A stretch of DNA of 33,245 nucleotides from Oscillospiraceae bacterium. Its GTDB lineage: Bacteria; Bacillota; Clostridia; Oscillospirales; UBA929. How positions within the stretch are numbered: position 1 is the first letter of the stretch; the number at the start of each line of letters is the position of its first letter. The notes below the pieces were generated by a model. That model searched no databases. It was not told where the DNA came from and was given only the letters and a program-made list of their open reading frames with translations. Below, in pieces: positions 22,419-31,188 of this stretch. The position numbers and the translations under genes are program-made. The stretch is taken from NCBI GenBank assembly GCA_031253545.1, contig JAIRWH010000018.1, positions 1-33,245 of the forward strand, written 5' to 3'.

Positions 22419-24449
22419 TCAAGGCGCCGTGTCGGTATACACGCCGGATTCATAGGGTTTCAGCTCCGCGCGCGAGGCCTCTTCACCCGTTTCCGCGTTG
22501 TACAGGGGGAAGCGCAGCTCCACGGAGATACCTTCGCGCGTGAAGTTTTGGAAAAACCAGTACTCCCGCCCGCCTTCGGCTTTGCGGCGCGTCAGCTCCA
22601 CGCCGCAGGGCACAGCCGGGACTATGGGCGGACGAAGGTTCAGCGTGTCGGCAAGGCGGGCATAAAACGCTTTCAGGAAACGCGCTTCGGGCTTTGCCGC
22701 GATGTAGTACGCCGTGCCTTTGCCGTGGCCGCAGCGCGTGAGGGCGGGTCTGCCGGCGTAGAAGTCCTGCCCGTATACGGCGAGCGGCTCCGCGCCCTCG
22801 GTTGCGACAAGCTCGCACAGCTCCGAAAGGCGGTAGCTTTCGCCTTCATAAGTAAAGCTGTTACGCTGGCTGTCATACAAAGAGTCAATCTCCTCGGCGC
22901 GCACGCCGAAGACTTCCGCCATGCCTTCACCCGGGCGGGGGCCGAGGTAACACAGGTCGTTTTCGTTCACCACGCCGCTCCAATAAGTGCCCACCAACGT
23001 GCCGCCGCCGCGCGTGAAGGCCGCGAGTTTTCGCGCGAAGCCGGCGCGGTACATATAGAGCATGGGAGCGATAACCAAATCGTAGCCGGAGATGTCCCCG
23101 CTCATGTCGCGCACGTCGGTGTTTATGCCCATTTCCCAAAACGGGCGGTGGTGCTCGGCGAGGGTTTCCAAATAATGTATGCCCATATTGCGCGGGCCTT
23201 GCGCCCCCTCCAAAGCCCAGCGGTTTTCCCAGTCGTAGACAAGGGCGACGCGCGCGGGCACGCGCGAGCCCGTGACGGCGGACAGACCTTGCAGCCGCGC
23301 GCCGAGCCGCGCCACGTCGGTAAACACGCGGTGGTCGCTCCTGCCGCAGTGGTCCACCACCGCGCCGTGGAACTTTTCGCACGAGCCGCGGCTCTTGCGC
23401 CATTGGAAATACTGCACGGAATCCGAGCCGTGGGCGAGCGCCTGCATAGAGGAGAGCATATGCATACCCGGGCGTTTGGGTCTGCTTGTGGGCTTCCAGT
23501 TGGTCATGCTGGGGGTGCTTTCCATGAGCAAAAACGGCTTTCCGTCCCCCACGCCGCGCATGAGGTCGTGGGTGAGGGCGGTGAAGGCGGGCACGGCAAG
23601 CTCGTCCGGGTTTTCGTCGTGCCAGGTAGGGTAATTGTCCCACGACACAATGTCTAAGAGCGGGGCAAACTTGAAATAATCAAGCCCGTTATAAAAACCC
23701 ATGAGGTTGGCGGTCACGGGGAGGGCGGAGCCGCCCTCGCGCAGCGCGGCGACCTCGGCCTTCATAAAATCCGCCGTTTGGCGCGTAACAAACCGTTTCC
23801 AGTCAAGGCAATGGCCGTTTATACACATCTCACCGTGGGGCATGGGCGGGTGGATATGCTCCCATTCGGTGAAGGTGTGGCTCCAAAAATGACTCCACCA
23901 TTCGTGGTTGAGCCGCTCCAACGTGCCGTATTTTTCCCGCAGCCACGCCCTAAACGCTTCGGCGCAGAGCGGGCAGTAGCACTCCCCGCCGTATTCGTTG
24001 GAGATATGCCACAGTATGACGCCCGGGTGGGAGCCAAACTCGCCCGCGAGCGCGGCGTTGATTTTCGCGGTTTTCTCGCGGTAGACGGGCGAGGTGTAAC
24101 AATGGTTGTGCCGCCCCCCGCTCATATCGCGCCTGCCGTTTTTATCCACCCTGCGAACCTCTTCGTATTTCTCGCTCATCCAGTTCGGCTTCGCGGCCGT
24201 GGGGGTGGCGAGTATGGTATATACGCCTCGCCCGCGCAACTTATCTACAATCTCGCGCATCCACGCGAAGTCGTATTGCCCTTCGCGAGGTTCCAAACGC
24301 GCCCACGCGAAGATACCGAGCGACACGCAGTTTACGCCGGCCTTCTCCATCAGCTCCAAGTCCGCTTCCAAAACATCGGGGTAATCTAACCATTGGTCGG
24401 GGTTGTAGTCCGCTCCGTGGAGCATGGCGGCGTGACTGAATACCGGCAT
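22419..24449 (-). CDS. GH42 beta-galactosidase
   Basis: Intracellular retaining beta-galactosidase of 676 residues, a normal length for GH42. The barrel starts with HGADYNPDQW and shows GVNCVSLGIFAWARLEP, acid/base Glu152 in HISNEYGGECYCPLC and nucleophile Glu310 in FLLMESTPS. Cys117, Cys157, Cys159 and Cys162 match the zinc-binding cysteine cluster of the family. A trimerisation domain at about 400-600 and a short C-terminal beta domain follow. No signal peptide. AGGAGG lies about 9 bases before the ATG. It starts 45 bases after the ABC transporter gene on the same strand and converges on the PTS operon. GH42 enzymes often act on galacto-oligosaccharides or arabinogalactan fragments. Confidence 0.95.
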   Translation of the reverse strand: MPVFSHAAMLHGADYNPDQWLDYPDVLEADLELMEKAGVNCVSLGIFAWARLEPREGQYDFAWMREIVDKLRGRGVYTILATPTAAKPNWMSEKYEEVRRVDKNGRRDMSGGRHNHCYTSPVYREKTAKINAALAGEFGSHPGVILWHISNEYGGECYCPLCAEAFRAWLREKYGTLERLNHEWWSHFWSHTFTEWEHIHPPMPHGEMCINGHCLDWKRFVTRQTADFMKAEVAALREGGSALPVTANLMGFYNGLDYFKFAPLLDIVSWDNYPTWHDENPDELAVPAFTALTHDLMRGVGDGKPFLLMESTPSMTNWKPTSRPKRPGMHMLSSMQALAHGSDSVQYFQWRKSRGSCEKFHGAVVDHCGRSDHRVFTDVARLGARLQGLSAVTGSRVPARVALVYDWENRWALEGAQGPRNMGIHYLETLAEHHRPFWEMGINTDVRDMSGDISGYDLVIAPMLYMYRAGFARKLAAFTRGGGTLVGTYWSGVVNENDLCYLGPRPGEGMAEVFGVRAEEIDSLYDSQRNSFTYEGESYRLSELCELVATEGAEPLAVYGQDFYAGRPALTRCGHGKGTAYYIAAKPEARFLKAFYARLADTLNLRPPIVPAVPCGVELTRRKAEGGREYWFFQNFTREGISVELRFPLYNAETGEEASRAELKPYESGVYTDTAP

Positions 24450-24494
24450 TGCGCGCGACCTCCTTTTTGCCGCCCGCGGCGTTCGCGGCGGCGT

Positions 24495-26876
24495 TTATTC
24501 GCTCCGCAGGGCGGCCACGGGGTCTTTTCGTGAGGCTATGCCGGCGGGGAGCAACCCCGCCGTGAGCGTGAGCGCCATGCTTCCGGCAATGAGCGCCGCC
24601 GCGAAGGCGGGCGGCAGGCTCGCTATGCCGCCCAGACCCGTGAAACTGCGGATAACGGCGTTTATGGGCAAAGACAGAAGATATGTGGCGACAACGCCGA
24701 GCGCGCCCGCGGCAAAGCCGATAATCAATGTCTCGGCGTTGAACAGGCGGGCGATGTCGCGCTTGCGCGCGCCCACGCTGCGGAGTATGCCTATCTCCTT
24801 GGTGCGTTCTAACACCGACACATAGGTCACGATGCCTATCATAATGCTCGACACGAGCAGCGAGATGGCGGCAAAGCCCACGAGTACGGCGGACACGGTG
24901 TTGAGCAATGTGGCGGTCATGTTGGTGATGGTCTCCGAGAGGTCGGTGAAGTATATCTGCTCGGCTTGGGGCTTGCCGCTGTTGTAGGCCGCGAGGTATT
25001 CTTTCAGCGCGTCTTTGGCGGTGAAGTCGGCGGGGTAGATACTCACCGCCGTGGGGGTTGTGTCCGCGCCGAGGCGCAGCAGGGCGGAGCGGCGGGCGTT
25101 ATCATCGCGGAACGGCGCGCCCGTGAGCACATTACCCTCGCTTTCCGCCTGCGCGAGCGCCACGGCGGAAAGGGCGGCTTCACGCCGCACTTTGTCGGTG
25201 AGGGCGGAGGTATATACCAAGCCCGGCGAGAAAAACGCGCCCGCGGCGTTTTCTTTTATGCGCAGCACACCCGTCACGGTGAGCGGAAAGCCTTTTTCAT
25301 AGAGCGCGGGGTATTCGGAGGCGTTTGCCGCCACATACACGCCGCCCTGCTCGGTGTAATACTCGTCGTTAGACAACACCCTGAGGAAAGACGCGCCCAC
25401 GAAGTAATCCACCGAATAATCGCCATCTTCGCCATACAGCCCCAAGGCGTTGAGGAAAGAGGCGTTAAGGCGGTTATATTCGTCCACCACGAGCGCGATT
25501 TCGCCCTCGCGCTCCGGCAGGCGCGAACCTTCGCCGAGCAGGTCGTAGAGCGAGAGTATAAACGCGGCGTTGTCGGGCATTTCCTGCCATATGCCGCCGA
25601 TGCCGAGGCTTGCCGTCACGCCGTTCATGCCGTCCGAGCCGCCGGTGCCGGGGTTGAACGCCGTGACGCTCTCGCCCGCGCCGGAGAGCATATTGAAGGC
25701 CACGCCGCGAGTGTACATGACCGTGTTTACCGCGCCGGGCAGGGCTTGCCCCACGGCGTTTAAGTAGGCGAGAAATTCGTCGGTCAATATGTTGCGGTGG
25801 GTTATCTGCCCCTGCCTGCGGTCGTAGCGGTGCAGCTGCCCGCCGCTCGGATACGGCTCGTAGCCGTTTGTAATACCCAGCACGTTTTCCGCCGCCTGAG
25901 CCTCGCGCCCGCCGCCGAAAAAGCCGTTTTGCTCCACCACCGTTTCGTTGGTGCCGATTGTGAGCGGGAAACCGCTCAGCGCGCCGAGCTGCATTTCGCT
26001 CATATACGCCGAAAGCCCGGAAGACAGCGCGAGCACAAGCGCCACGCCGATGATGCCTATGCTGCCGGCGACGGCGGTAATCACGGAGCGCCCTTTCTTT
26101 GTGAGCAGGTTCCGCAACGAAAGCATGGCCGCCGCGCGCATGGACATGGCCGAACCTCGGCGGCGCGCGGCGGGTGCGGGGGCGGGGGTGTCGCCGTCGG
26201 GCGGGTTGCCGTCGGAGACAATCTGACCGTCGGTCATGCGGATAATCCTGTCGGCGTAACGCTCGGCAAGCGGCGTGTTGTGCGTGACCATGACGACAAG
26301 GCGTGTGGCGGACACTTCTTTGAGAATCTCCATTACCTGCGTGCCCGTGGCCGTGTCGAGCGCGCCCGTGGGCTCGTCGCAGAGCAGTATGTCCGGCTCT
26401 CCGGCAAGCGCCCGCGCTATGGCCACGCGTTGCGCCTGCCCGCCGGACAGGCGCGAGGGAAGTTTATCGGCTATGTCGGCAAGCCCCACGGATTCCAAGG
26501 CCGCCCTTGCCCGCCGCCGCCTTTCCGCGCGCGGCACACCCGAAAGGGTGAGGGATATTTCCACGTTTTGCAACGCGGTTTGGTGGGCGATGAGGTTGTA
26601 ATTCTGGAATACAAATCCCACGGAGCGGTTGCGGTAGGAGTCCCAATCCGCGTCGGTGTATTTCGCCGTGGAAACGCCGCGTATGGTAAGGTCGCCGGCG
26701 GTGTAGCGGTCTAAGCCGCCCATTATGTTCAGCAGGGTGGTCTTGCCGCAGCCGGACGAACCGAGCACAGCCGCAAACCCGCTGCCGCCGAATGTGAGCG
26801 ACACGCCGCGCAGCGCGCGGACGCGCCCCGTGCCCGTATATGTCTTTTCGATACGCGTCAGTCGCAGACAAGACAA
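24495..26876 (-). CDS. ABC transporter with fused ATPase and FtsX-like permease (MacB-type)
   Basis: Single polypeptide of 793 residues joining an ATPase and a permease. The ATPase (1-225) has Walker A GSSGCGKTT (Lys45), the signature LSGGQAQR (143-150), Walker B ILLCDEP and H-loop His199, and resembles the LolD/MacB group. After a proline/alanine linker, one membrane segment (about 265-290) is followed by a large extracytoplasmic domain and three membrane segments of the FtsX domain (about 640-780). Firmicute members export peptides or antibiotics, or act in cell-envelope processes, without moving substrate across the inner membrane in the usual way. The TTG start has GGAGGG 6 bases upstream. 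The upstream gap is filled by a tandem repeat and shows no clear promoter. Confidence 0.92.
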   Translation of the reverse strand: MSCLRLTRIEKTYTGTGRVRALRGVSLTFGGSGFAAVLGSSGCGKTTLLNIMGGLDRYTAGDLTIRGVSTAKYTDADWDSYRNRSVGFVFQNYNLIAHQTALQNVEISLTLSGVPRAERRRRARAALESVGLADIADKLPSRLSGGQAQRVAIARALAGEPDILLCDEPTGALDTATGTQVMEILKEVSATRLVVMVTHNTPLAERYADRIIRMTDGQIVSDGNPPDGDTPAPAPAARRRGSAMSMRAAAMLSLRNLLTKKGRSVITAVAGSIGIIGVALVLALSSGLSAYMSEMQLGALSGFPLTIGTNETVVEQNGFFGGGREAQAAENVLGITNGYEPYPSGGQLHRYDRRQGQITHRNILTDEFLAYLNAVGQALPGAVNTVMYTRGVAFNMLSGAGESVTAFNPGTGGSDGMNGVTASLGIGGIWQEMPDNAAFILSLYDLLGEGSRLPEREGEIALVVDEYNRLNASFLNALGLYGEDGDYSVDYFVGASFLRVLSNDEYYTEQGGVYVAANASEYPALYEKGFPLTVTGVLRIKENAAGAFFSPGLVYTSALTDKVRREAALSAVALAQAESEGNVLTGAPFRDDNARRSALLRLGADTTPTAVSIYPADFTAKDALKEYLAAYNSGKPQAEQIYFTDLSETITNMTATLLNTVSAVLVGFAAISLLVSSIMIGIVTYVSVLERTKEIGILRSVGARKRDIARLFNAETLIIGFAAGALGVVATYLLSLPINAVIRSFTGLGGIASLPPAFAAALIAGSMALTLTAGLLPAGIASRKDPVAALRSE

Positions 26877-26892
26877 AGCCGGCCCTCCGATG

Positions 26893-26971
26893 TTTAGTTG
26901 TTAGTTGTCAGTTGTTAGTTGTTAGGAGACGGGGGAGACGGGGAGACGGGGGAGACGGGGGAGACGGGGGG
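26893..26971 (+). repeat. Composite tandem repeat: TTAGTTG-like heptamers followed by AGACGGGGG units
   Basis: Positions 26893-26925 hold about four and a half copies of TTAGTTG (one copy TCAGTTG), immediately followed by about five copies of an 8-10-base unit AGACGGGG(G) at 26926-26971. The second part has four or more G-runs separated by AGAC and could form a G-quadruplex in the plus strand. It fills most of the gap between the three-TM gene and the ABC transporter. A copy with the same order of parts and the same orientation occurs at 33129-33166. Confidence 0.85.
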
Positions 26972-27009
26972 TTACGGCGGGCGGTAGCCCTCGCTCATCA
27001 GCCGATTCG

Positions 27010-27465
27010 CTACACCCCCCAAATGAGGAAGAGGGCCGCCACCGCCAGGGCGGCGAACGCGGCGAGGACAAACAGCTCCGTGACCTCGCGGGTAAACTTG
27101 CGTACCGAGTGCCAAGACACGAGGGCACCGAGCAGGTTGACGGGCAGATTGCCCACGACAATCAGGCGCGAGGCGGCGGCAACGGCGGCCCTGCGCGCCT
27201 CTCCCGCGCCGCCCGGCCTAATTGAGAGCAGCTTGCCGAGGTTAGCGTACGCCTCGCCGCGCTCGGCCATGAGCAAAAAGGAAAACAGCACAAAGAGCCA
27301 CGATGTGACGCATATAACCTTCATGGTTTGCACCGCTTTCGGCGGGCGCGACGACGTATACGGCGAGGCGGAGCCGTCTATGAACATATCGCCGTCAAAC
27401 CGCAAACTCGTCACGAAGTCGTCGTCTTCGGAGCCGTTCACAAAGTAATCGGTCTTCTTCGGCAT
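27010..27465 (-). CDS. Three-TM membrane protein, unknown function
   Basis: A 151-residue protein with an acidic, hydrophilic N-terminus (about 1-47) and three probable membrane helices: about 49-67 (VICVTSWLFVLFSFLLM), about 98-117 (LIVVGNLPVNLLGALVSW) and about 128-150 (ELFVLAAFAALAVAALFL). GGAGGGG lies 5 bases before the ATG and a promoter lies at 27503-27532. I do not recognise a family. It stands in front of the ABC transporter on the same strand, so the two may be co-transcribed through the tandem repeat, but no functional link is shown. Confidence 0.75.
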   Translation of the reverse strand: MPKKTDYFVNGSEDDDFVTSLRFDGDMFIDGSASPYTSSRPPKAVQTMKVICVTSWLFVLFSFLLMAERGEAYANLGKLLSIRPGGAGEARRAAVAAASRLIVVGNLPVNLLGALVSWHSVRKFTREVTELFVLAAFAALAVAALFLIWGV

Positions 27466-27502
27466 AACCGCCCCTCCTTCGCCCGGGAATATTCACGAGT
27501 TT

Positions 27503-27532
27503 ATTCTAACATGGGCGCGGTTATTCTGTCAA
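27503..27532 (-). promoter_or_regulatory. Promoter of the three-TM protein gene
   Basis: On the minus strand TTGACA (27532-27527), an 18-base spacer and TAGAAT (27508-27503). The -35 box lies inside the last codons of the upstream acetyltransferase gene. No closer promoter for the ABC and GH42 genes was found. Confidence 0.65.
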
Positions 27533-28228
27533 CCGCTCGCGAGGGGGTGTCCAGTCCTCCTTGTTGACCTGCCTGGCGCGAGCGATGCTGAGCATTTTGT
27601 CCGGCACGTTGTCCGTGATGGTGGAGCCGGCGGCCGTGTATGCGCCCGAACCCACCGCCACGGGGGCGATGAGGTTGGTGTTGCAGCCGATGAAGGCCCC
27701 GTCGCCGATGACGGCGCGGTGCTTGTGCTTGCCGTCGTAGTTGACTGTCACGGCACCGCAGCCGAAGTTTACGCCACGGCCTATGTCGCCGTCGCCGACA
27801 TAGGCTAAGTGGGATATGGCCGTGCCGCTGCCCACGGTGGAGTTTTTGATTTCCACGAAATCGCCCACCTTCACGGAGTCGCCGATACGCGTACCGGGGC
27901 GCAGATAGGCAAACGGCCCGACGGAGCAACCCTCGCCGATTGTAACGTCTGCGCGGATTACCGTGCCCGGGTAGATTACCGTGCCCGCGCCGATTTGTGT
28001 GTCCGGGTGGATATATGTGCCGTCTATGTCAATAATATCCACGCCGCGCTCCATGAAAAGCAAGTTGATGTGCCTTTGCGCGGCTTTGCGGGCGGCGGCC
28101 AATGACTCGCAGCTGTCTACGGTGAGGTCGCGCACGGGCGCTTGCGAGTCGGCAAGCCAAGCGGCATAGGGCTTGAAGAGGATTTCCGCTTTGTCAAACG
28201 CGCTTTGGCGCGAAGGCGTTTCGCTCAT
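27521..28228 (-). CDS. Stand-alone GlmU-type acetyltransferase domain (left-handed beta-helix)
   Basis: A 235-residue protein that matches only the C-terminal half of bifunctional GlmU, the glucosamine-1-phosphate N-acetyltransferase that makes GlcNAc-1-P for cell-wall precursors. The linker [22 protein letters not shown] is kept, followed by hexapeptide repeats and the GlmU-specific stretches [24 protein letters not shown] (catalytic His region), [24 protein letters not shown] and AAGSTIT. The N-terminal pyrophosphorylase domain is replaced by about 45 unrelated-looking residues. ATG 28228 has GGGAG 8 bases before it. It lies 26 bases after the HTH protein gene. The true substrate may be GlcN-1-P or another amino sugar phosphate. 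Confidence 0.88.
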   Translation of the reverse strand: MSETPSRQSAFDKAEILFKPYAAWLADSQAPVRDLTVDSCESLAAARKAAQRHINLLFMERGVDIIDIDGTYIHPDTQIGAGTVIYPGTVIRADVTIGEGCSVGPFAYLRPGTRIGDSVKVGDFVEIKNSTVGSGTAISHLAYVGDGDIGRGVNFGCGAVTVNYDGKHKHRAVIGDGAFIGCNTNLIAPVAVGSGAYTAAGSTITDNVPDKMLSIARARQVNKEDWTPPRERLTE

Positions 28229-28254
28229 TGCGTTCACTCCCGTGTGTTTTTTCG

Positions 28255-29808
28255 TTATTTCCTGTGTATGTCGGTCAGCGCCTCCGTCAGGGCGGAGATG
28301 GCTTTGTCGCGGTCGTAGGTATGCGAGGTAAACCAGTCTTCGAGCAGGCGCAGGCCGTCGGGGCGTCCGGTGAAAACGGCGGCGGGGCGTCCGGGGGTGT
28401 GCTCCGGCAACGAGAAATACGCGCCCACGGCACTTTTCAGGTATATTTGTATGGGAAAATCGGCGGGTTCCGGCCAGACTAAGTGGAAATTAGCGTATCG
28501 GCGCATGAGGTCCGTGACCACGCGCAGCACGGAGGCCGTGTCGCCGCCCTCCAAAACGAGGTCCCGCTCAATCGCAAGCTCCCCGCCGCCGACGGTGAGC
28601 GAACCCGCGGAAAGTGAGCGCAGCAGGTTTCGCGGCAGGATTTCCACCCAGAGGTGGTAGGCCACGCACCGCTCAAAGAGTTCGCGCCGAGCCGCGTTGT
28701 ACTCCAACACGGCGCGTTTGTCGCTCACGCCCGCGCGCTCCAAGGCGCGCAGCAGGACTTCATGCGGCACGAACATGGGGCTGAGGGTGTTCTTCATGAT
28801 GTAATACGCGCCCTCGCGTTCTTCGGTTTGCAATCTGCGTTCGCAGTACACGGAGCGGGTGTCGCAACTGAAGAGTACGGGCTCGCCTTCTTTCAGGCGG
28901 CTGTGGAACACGGCGTCAAAGAGGGATGTATCCATGACCCCGCGAAAGAGCAGGGTCATCTCTTCGGCTTGCCCCACATCGTAGCCGAGCACGGCGGCGT
29001 ATCCACGCGCCACGATGAGCATATCGGCGGGCGATTCGGCGACGGCGTATACGCGGCAGGAGGAATAGGCAAACAGAGGCAGCGCGAGCCAAGTGTCTAA
29101 ACTTTCGGAAAGGTATTCCTTGCCCACGGCGATGTGTACCCTGTGACCGCGCTGCAAGAGCGAGGCGAGCGAACGTCCCCAGAGGCTCTCGAAGGTGGGG
29201 TCGTCTTTTATCCAACGCATGGAGCGGTTGATGAGGATAAAGATGTCTTGCGGGCGGGCGGAGCTTTGCACGGCGTGGAGGAAACCGAACACGGCCTGGC
29301 GCTTGCCCTTCTCGCCCAGAAACACGGAGTGTTCGGCGGGTTGACCCGTCTGCACATACGGCCATACGTTTACCGGGCCCGTGTCCGGCGGGGGCGGACT
29401 GCCGAGCAGCCGCGCCATTGTGCCCACCAATTCCGAGGCGTTGCCCATGCCGCGCGCCGTGTCGGCGGCGGGGGCGGGAGGCGTATCCGCGCGGGTTTTG
29501 TCGGTATTTTTGAGGAGTACGATGTCGTCTGATTGCAGCCATACGGTAATGGCTTGCGCCAAGTCGCCGTCGGAAAGGCCGGAAAAGCCCACCGTGCGCG
29601 TGAGCAGCTCGCGGTCCGCGGGGAGAAGCTCCACGCCCGCCATATACGCGCCTATGCTCCCGGCCGCGTGGCCGCGCTTTGTGGGCAGCCGTTCGCCGCT
29701 GCGCCAGCGCGACACGAGGGAGGGGTCCACACCCGTGCCGCGCGAGAGCGACGCGCCGGACATACGGGTAATTTGCATGAGCAGGTTCAGTTTATCGCAA
29801 AACCGCAA
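28255..29808 (-). CDS. Large protein with N-terminal helix-turn-helix domain, unknown C-terminal part
   Basis: A 517-residue protein whose first roughly 50 residues look like an XRE-type helix-turn-helix ([22 protein letters not shown]). The remaining 450 residues contain no family I recognise. They include a Pro/Ala-rich linker (about 110-150) and stretches such as [24 protein letters not shown] and [18 protein letters not shown] that suggest a folded sensing domain. TTG 29808 is preferred over GTG 29817 because AGGTG lies six bases before it. It probably leads the minus-strand run acetyltransferase, three-TM protein, ABC transporter, GH42. A regulatory role is inferred from the HTH only. 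Confidence 0.7.
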   Translation of the reverse strand: MRFCDKLNLLMQITRMSGASLSRGTGVDPSLVSRWRSGERLPTKRGHAAGSIGAYMAGVELLPADRELLTRTVGFSGLSDGDLAQAITVWLQSDDIVLLKNTDKTRADTPPAPAADTARGMGNASELVGTMARLLGSPPPPDTGPVNVWPYVQTGQPAEHSVFLGEKGKRQAVFGFLHAVQSSARPQDIFILINRSMRWIKDDPTFESLWGRSLASLLQRGHRVHIAVGKEYLSESLDTWLALPLFAYSSCRVYAVAESPADMLIVARGYAAVLGYDVGQAEEMTLLFRGVMDTSLFDAVFHSRLKEGEPVLFSCDTRSVYCERRLQTEEREGAYYIMKNTLSPMFVPHEVLLRALERAGVSDKRAVLEYNAARRELFERCVAYHLWVEILPRNLLRSLSAGSLTVGGGELAIERDLVLEGGDTASVLRVVTDLMRRYANFHLVWPEPADFPIQIYLKSAVGAYFSLPEHTPGRPAAVFTGRPDGLRLLEDWFTSHTYDRDKAISALTEALTDIHRK

Positions 29809-29838
29809 AGAGCTCACCTCGGTTATCTCTGTATACGG

Positions 29839-29844
29839 ATTATA
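29839..29844 (-). promoter_or_regulatory. Extended -10 promoter of the HTH protein gene
   Basis: The minus strand reads TGTGATATAAT: a perfect TATAAT preceded by TGA, an extended -10. The -35 region is weak. The start would be about 24 bases before the TTG at 29808. The rest of the divergent gap to 30048 has GC-rich palindromes (for example CCCCC-GAA-GGGGG near 29950) but no gene that I can support. Confidence 0.6.
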
Positions 29845-30048
29845 TCACAGTTGCGGCACGAGCGCCATAAGTTTGTGAAGGGAGCGCGCAAACGGCCTTG
29901 CCCGCCGTATGCCGCTTCGGTAACCATAACCGGGGTTTTCCGGCTTCCGCCCCCCCGAAGGGGGATGAAGCCCCCGGCACGGCCGGCTTGCAATTTGCCG
30001 CGTAACAATAATAACGCGGTGTGGGCGCTCCCATTATGAAAAGACGGC

Positions 30049-30077
30049 TTGAAATACGCGCCGCGTGAATGTATAAT
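30049..30077 (+). promoter_or_regulatory. Promoter of ychF
   Basis: TTGAAA (30049-30054), a 17-base spacer and a perfect TATAAT (30072-30077). Transcription would start about 35 bases before the ychF ATG. Confidence 0.75.
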
Positions 30078-30120
30078 ACTGCCGTTGGCCGCTATTTGCC
30101 GGAAAGGATGCGATGCGCGT

Positions 30121-31188
30121 ATGAAATTGGGTATTGTGGGGTTGCCTAACTGCGGCAAGACCACTCTGTTTAACGCGCTCACCGGTTCGCAGGCGCAGAC
30201 CTCGGCCTACCCGTATACCACGGTGGAAACCAACCTTGCCGCCGTCACCGTGCCGGATTCGCGCCTGTCGGCCCTTGCCGCAATGCACAACCCCAAGAAG
30301 ATAACCCATGCCACGGCGGAGTTTTGCGACCTTGCGGGTCTCGCGCCGGGAGCGGCGCGGGGCGAGGGCTTGGGCAACCGCTTCCTCGCCGGCATACGCG
30401 AGGTGGATGCCGTGCTGCACGTATTGCGTTGTTTCGGCGAGGACGGCGATATACTGCGCGATAAGGAAACCGTGGATATAGAGCTGTGCGTGGCGGATGT
30501 GGAGACGTTGGATAAACGCATTGCGAGAGCCGAAAAAGCCGCCAAGGGCGATAAGTCATATCTGCGCGAGGCCGAGCTGCTCGGCAGCCTCAGGGCGCGC
30601 TTAGACTCCGGGCTCGCGGCGCGCGGCTTTCCCGCCGCGCCGGAAGACACCGCCCTGCTCGCCTCCTGCCAATTACTCACGGCCAAACCCGTGCTCTACT
30701 GCGTGAATTTCTCGGAGGAACTGTATAGGCGGCGGCGCGAATATAAGCCGCTGCAAGCGTTGGAGCAAGCGGCCGCCGCCGAGGGCGCGGCGGTGTTTCC
30801 CATCTGCGCGGCCACGGAATGGGAAATCTCACGCATGGCGCCGGAAGACCGCGCTCTGTTTTTGGAGGACATCGGCGAAACCGAGTGCGCCGGGGACAGG
30901 CTCATACGGCTTTGTTACGAGCTCATGGGGCTAATATCGTTTCTCACGGCGGGGCCGCCGGAGGTACGCGCCTGGACAATCCGGAAAGGCGCAAAAGCGC
31001 CCGACGCGGCGGGCAAAATACACAACGACATACGGCGGGGCTTCATACGCGCCGAAGTGACGGCTTTCGGCGACCTCATGGCCTGCGGTTCCCCCGCCGC
31101 CGCGAAGGAAAAGGGGCTCACGCGAGTGGAAGGCAGGGAATACGTCATGCGCGACGGCGACGTGGTGCTGTTTCGCTTCAACGTATGA
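30121..31188 (+). CDS. ychF: YchF/OLA1-family ATPase
   Basis: Obg-related, ribosome-associated ATPase of 355 residues (family about 363). The P-loop is GLPNCGKTTLFNALTG near the N-terminus, with CDLAGLAPGAARGEGLGNRFL (switch II region) and DAVLHVLRCF after it. The G4 motif is NFSE (VNFSEELY), fitting the NxxE form that gives this family ATP instead of GTP preference. The C-terminal TGS domain shows FLTAGPPEVRAWTIRKGAKAPDAAGKIHNDIRRGFIRAEV, ending DGDVVLFRFNV. AAAGGA lies 12 bases before ATG 30121; no better in-frame start exists, and the upstream extension would begin at the promoter. The stop overlaps the next ATG. Confidence 0.96.
   Translation: MKLGIVGLPNCGKTTLFNALTGSQAQTSAYPYTTVETNLAAVTVPDSRLSALAAMHNPKKITHATAEFCDLAGLAPGAARGEGLGNRFLAGIREVDAVLHVLRCFGEDGDILRDKETVDIELCVADVETLDKRIARAEKAAKGDKSYLREAELLGSLRARLDSGLAARGFPAAPEDTALLASCQLLTAKPVLYCVNFSEELYRRRREYKPLQALEQAAAAEGAAVFPICAATEWEISRMAPEDRALFLEDIGETECAGDRLIRLCYELMGLISFLTAGPPEVRAWTIRKGAKAPDAAGKIHNDIRRGFIRAEVTAFGDLMACGSPAAAKEKGLTRVEGREYVMRDGDVVLFRFNV

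Noticed and set aside
22386-23657. 423-codon plus-strand ORF opposite the GH42 gene
   Set aside because: It is an antisense shadow of a gene with clear GH42 motifs; its composition is Arg/His/Ala-rich with no domains.
26926-26971. CRISPR-like repeat array
   Set aside because: The units are 8-10 bases without spacers and no cas genes are present; it is a simple tandem repeat.
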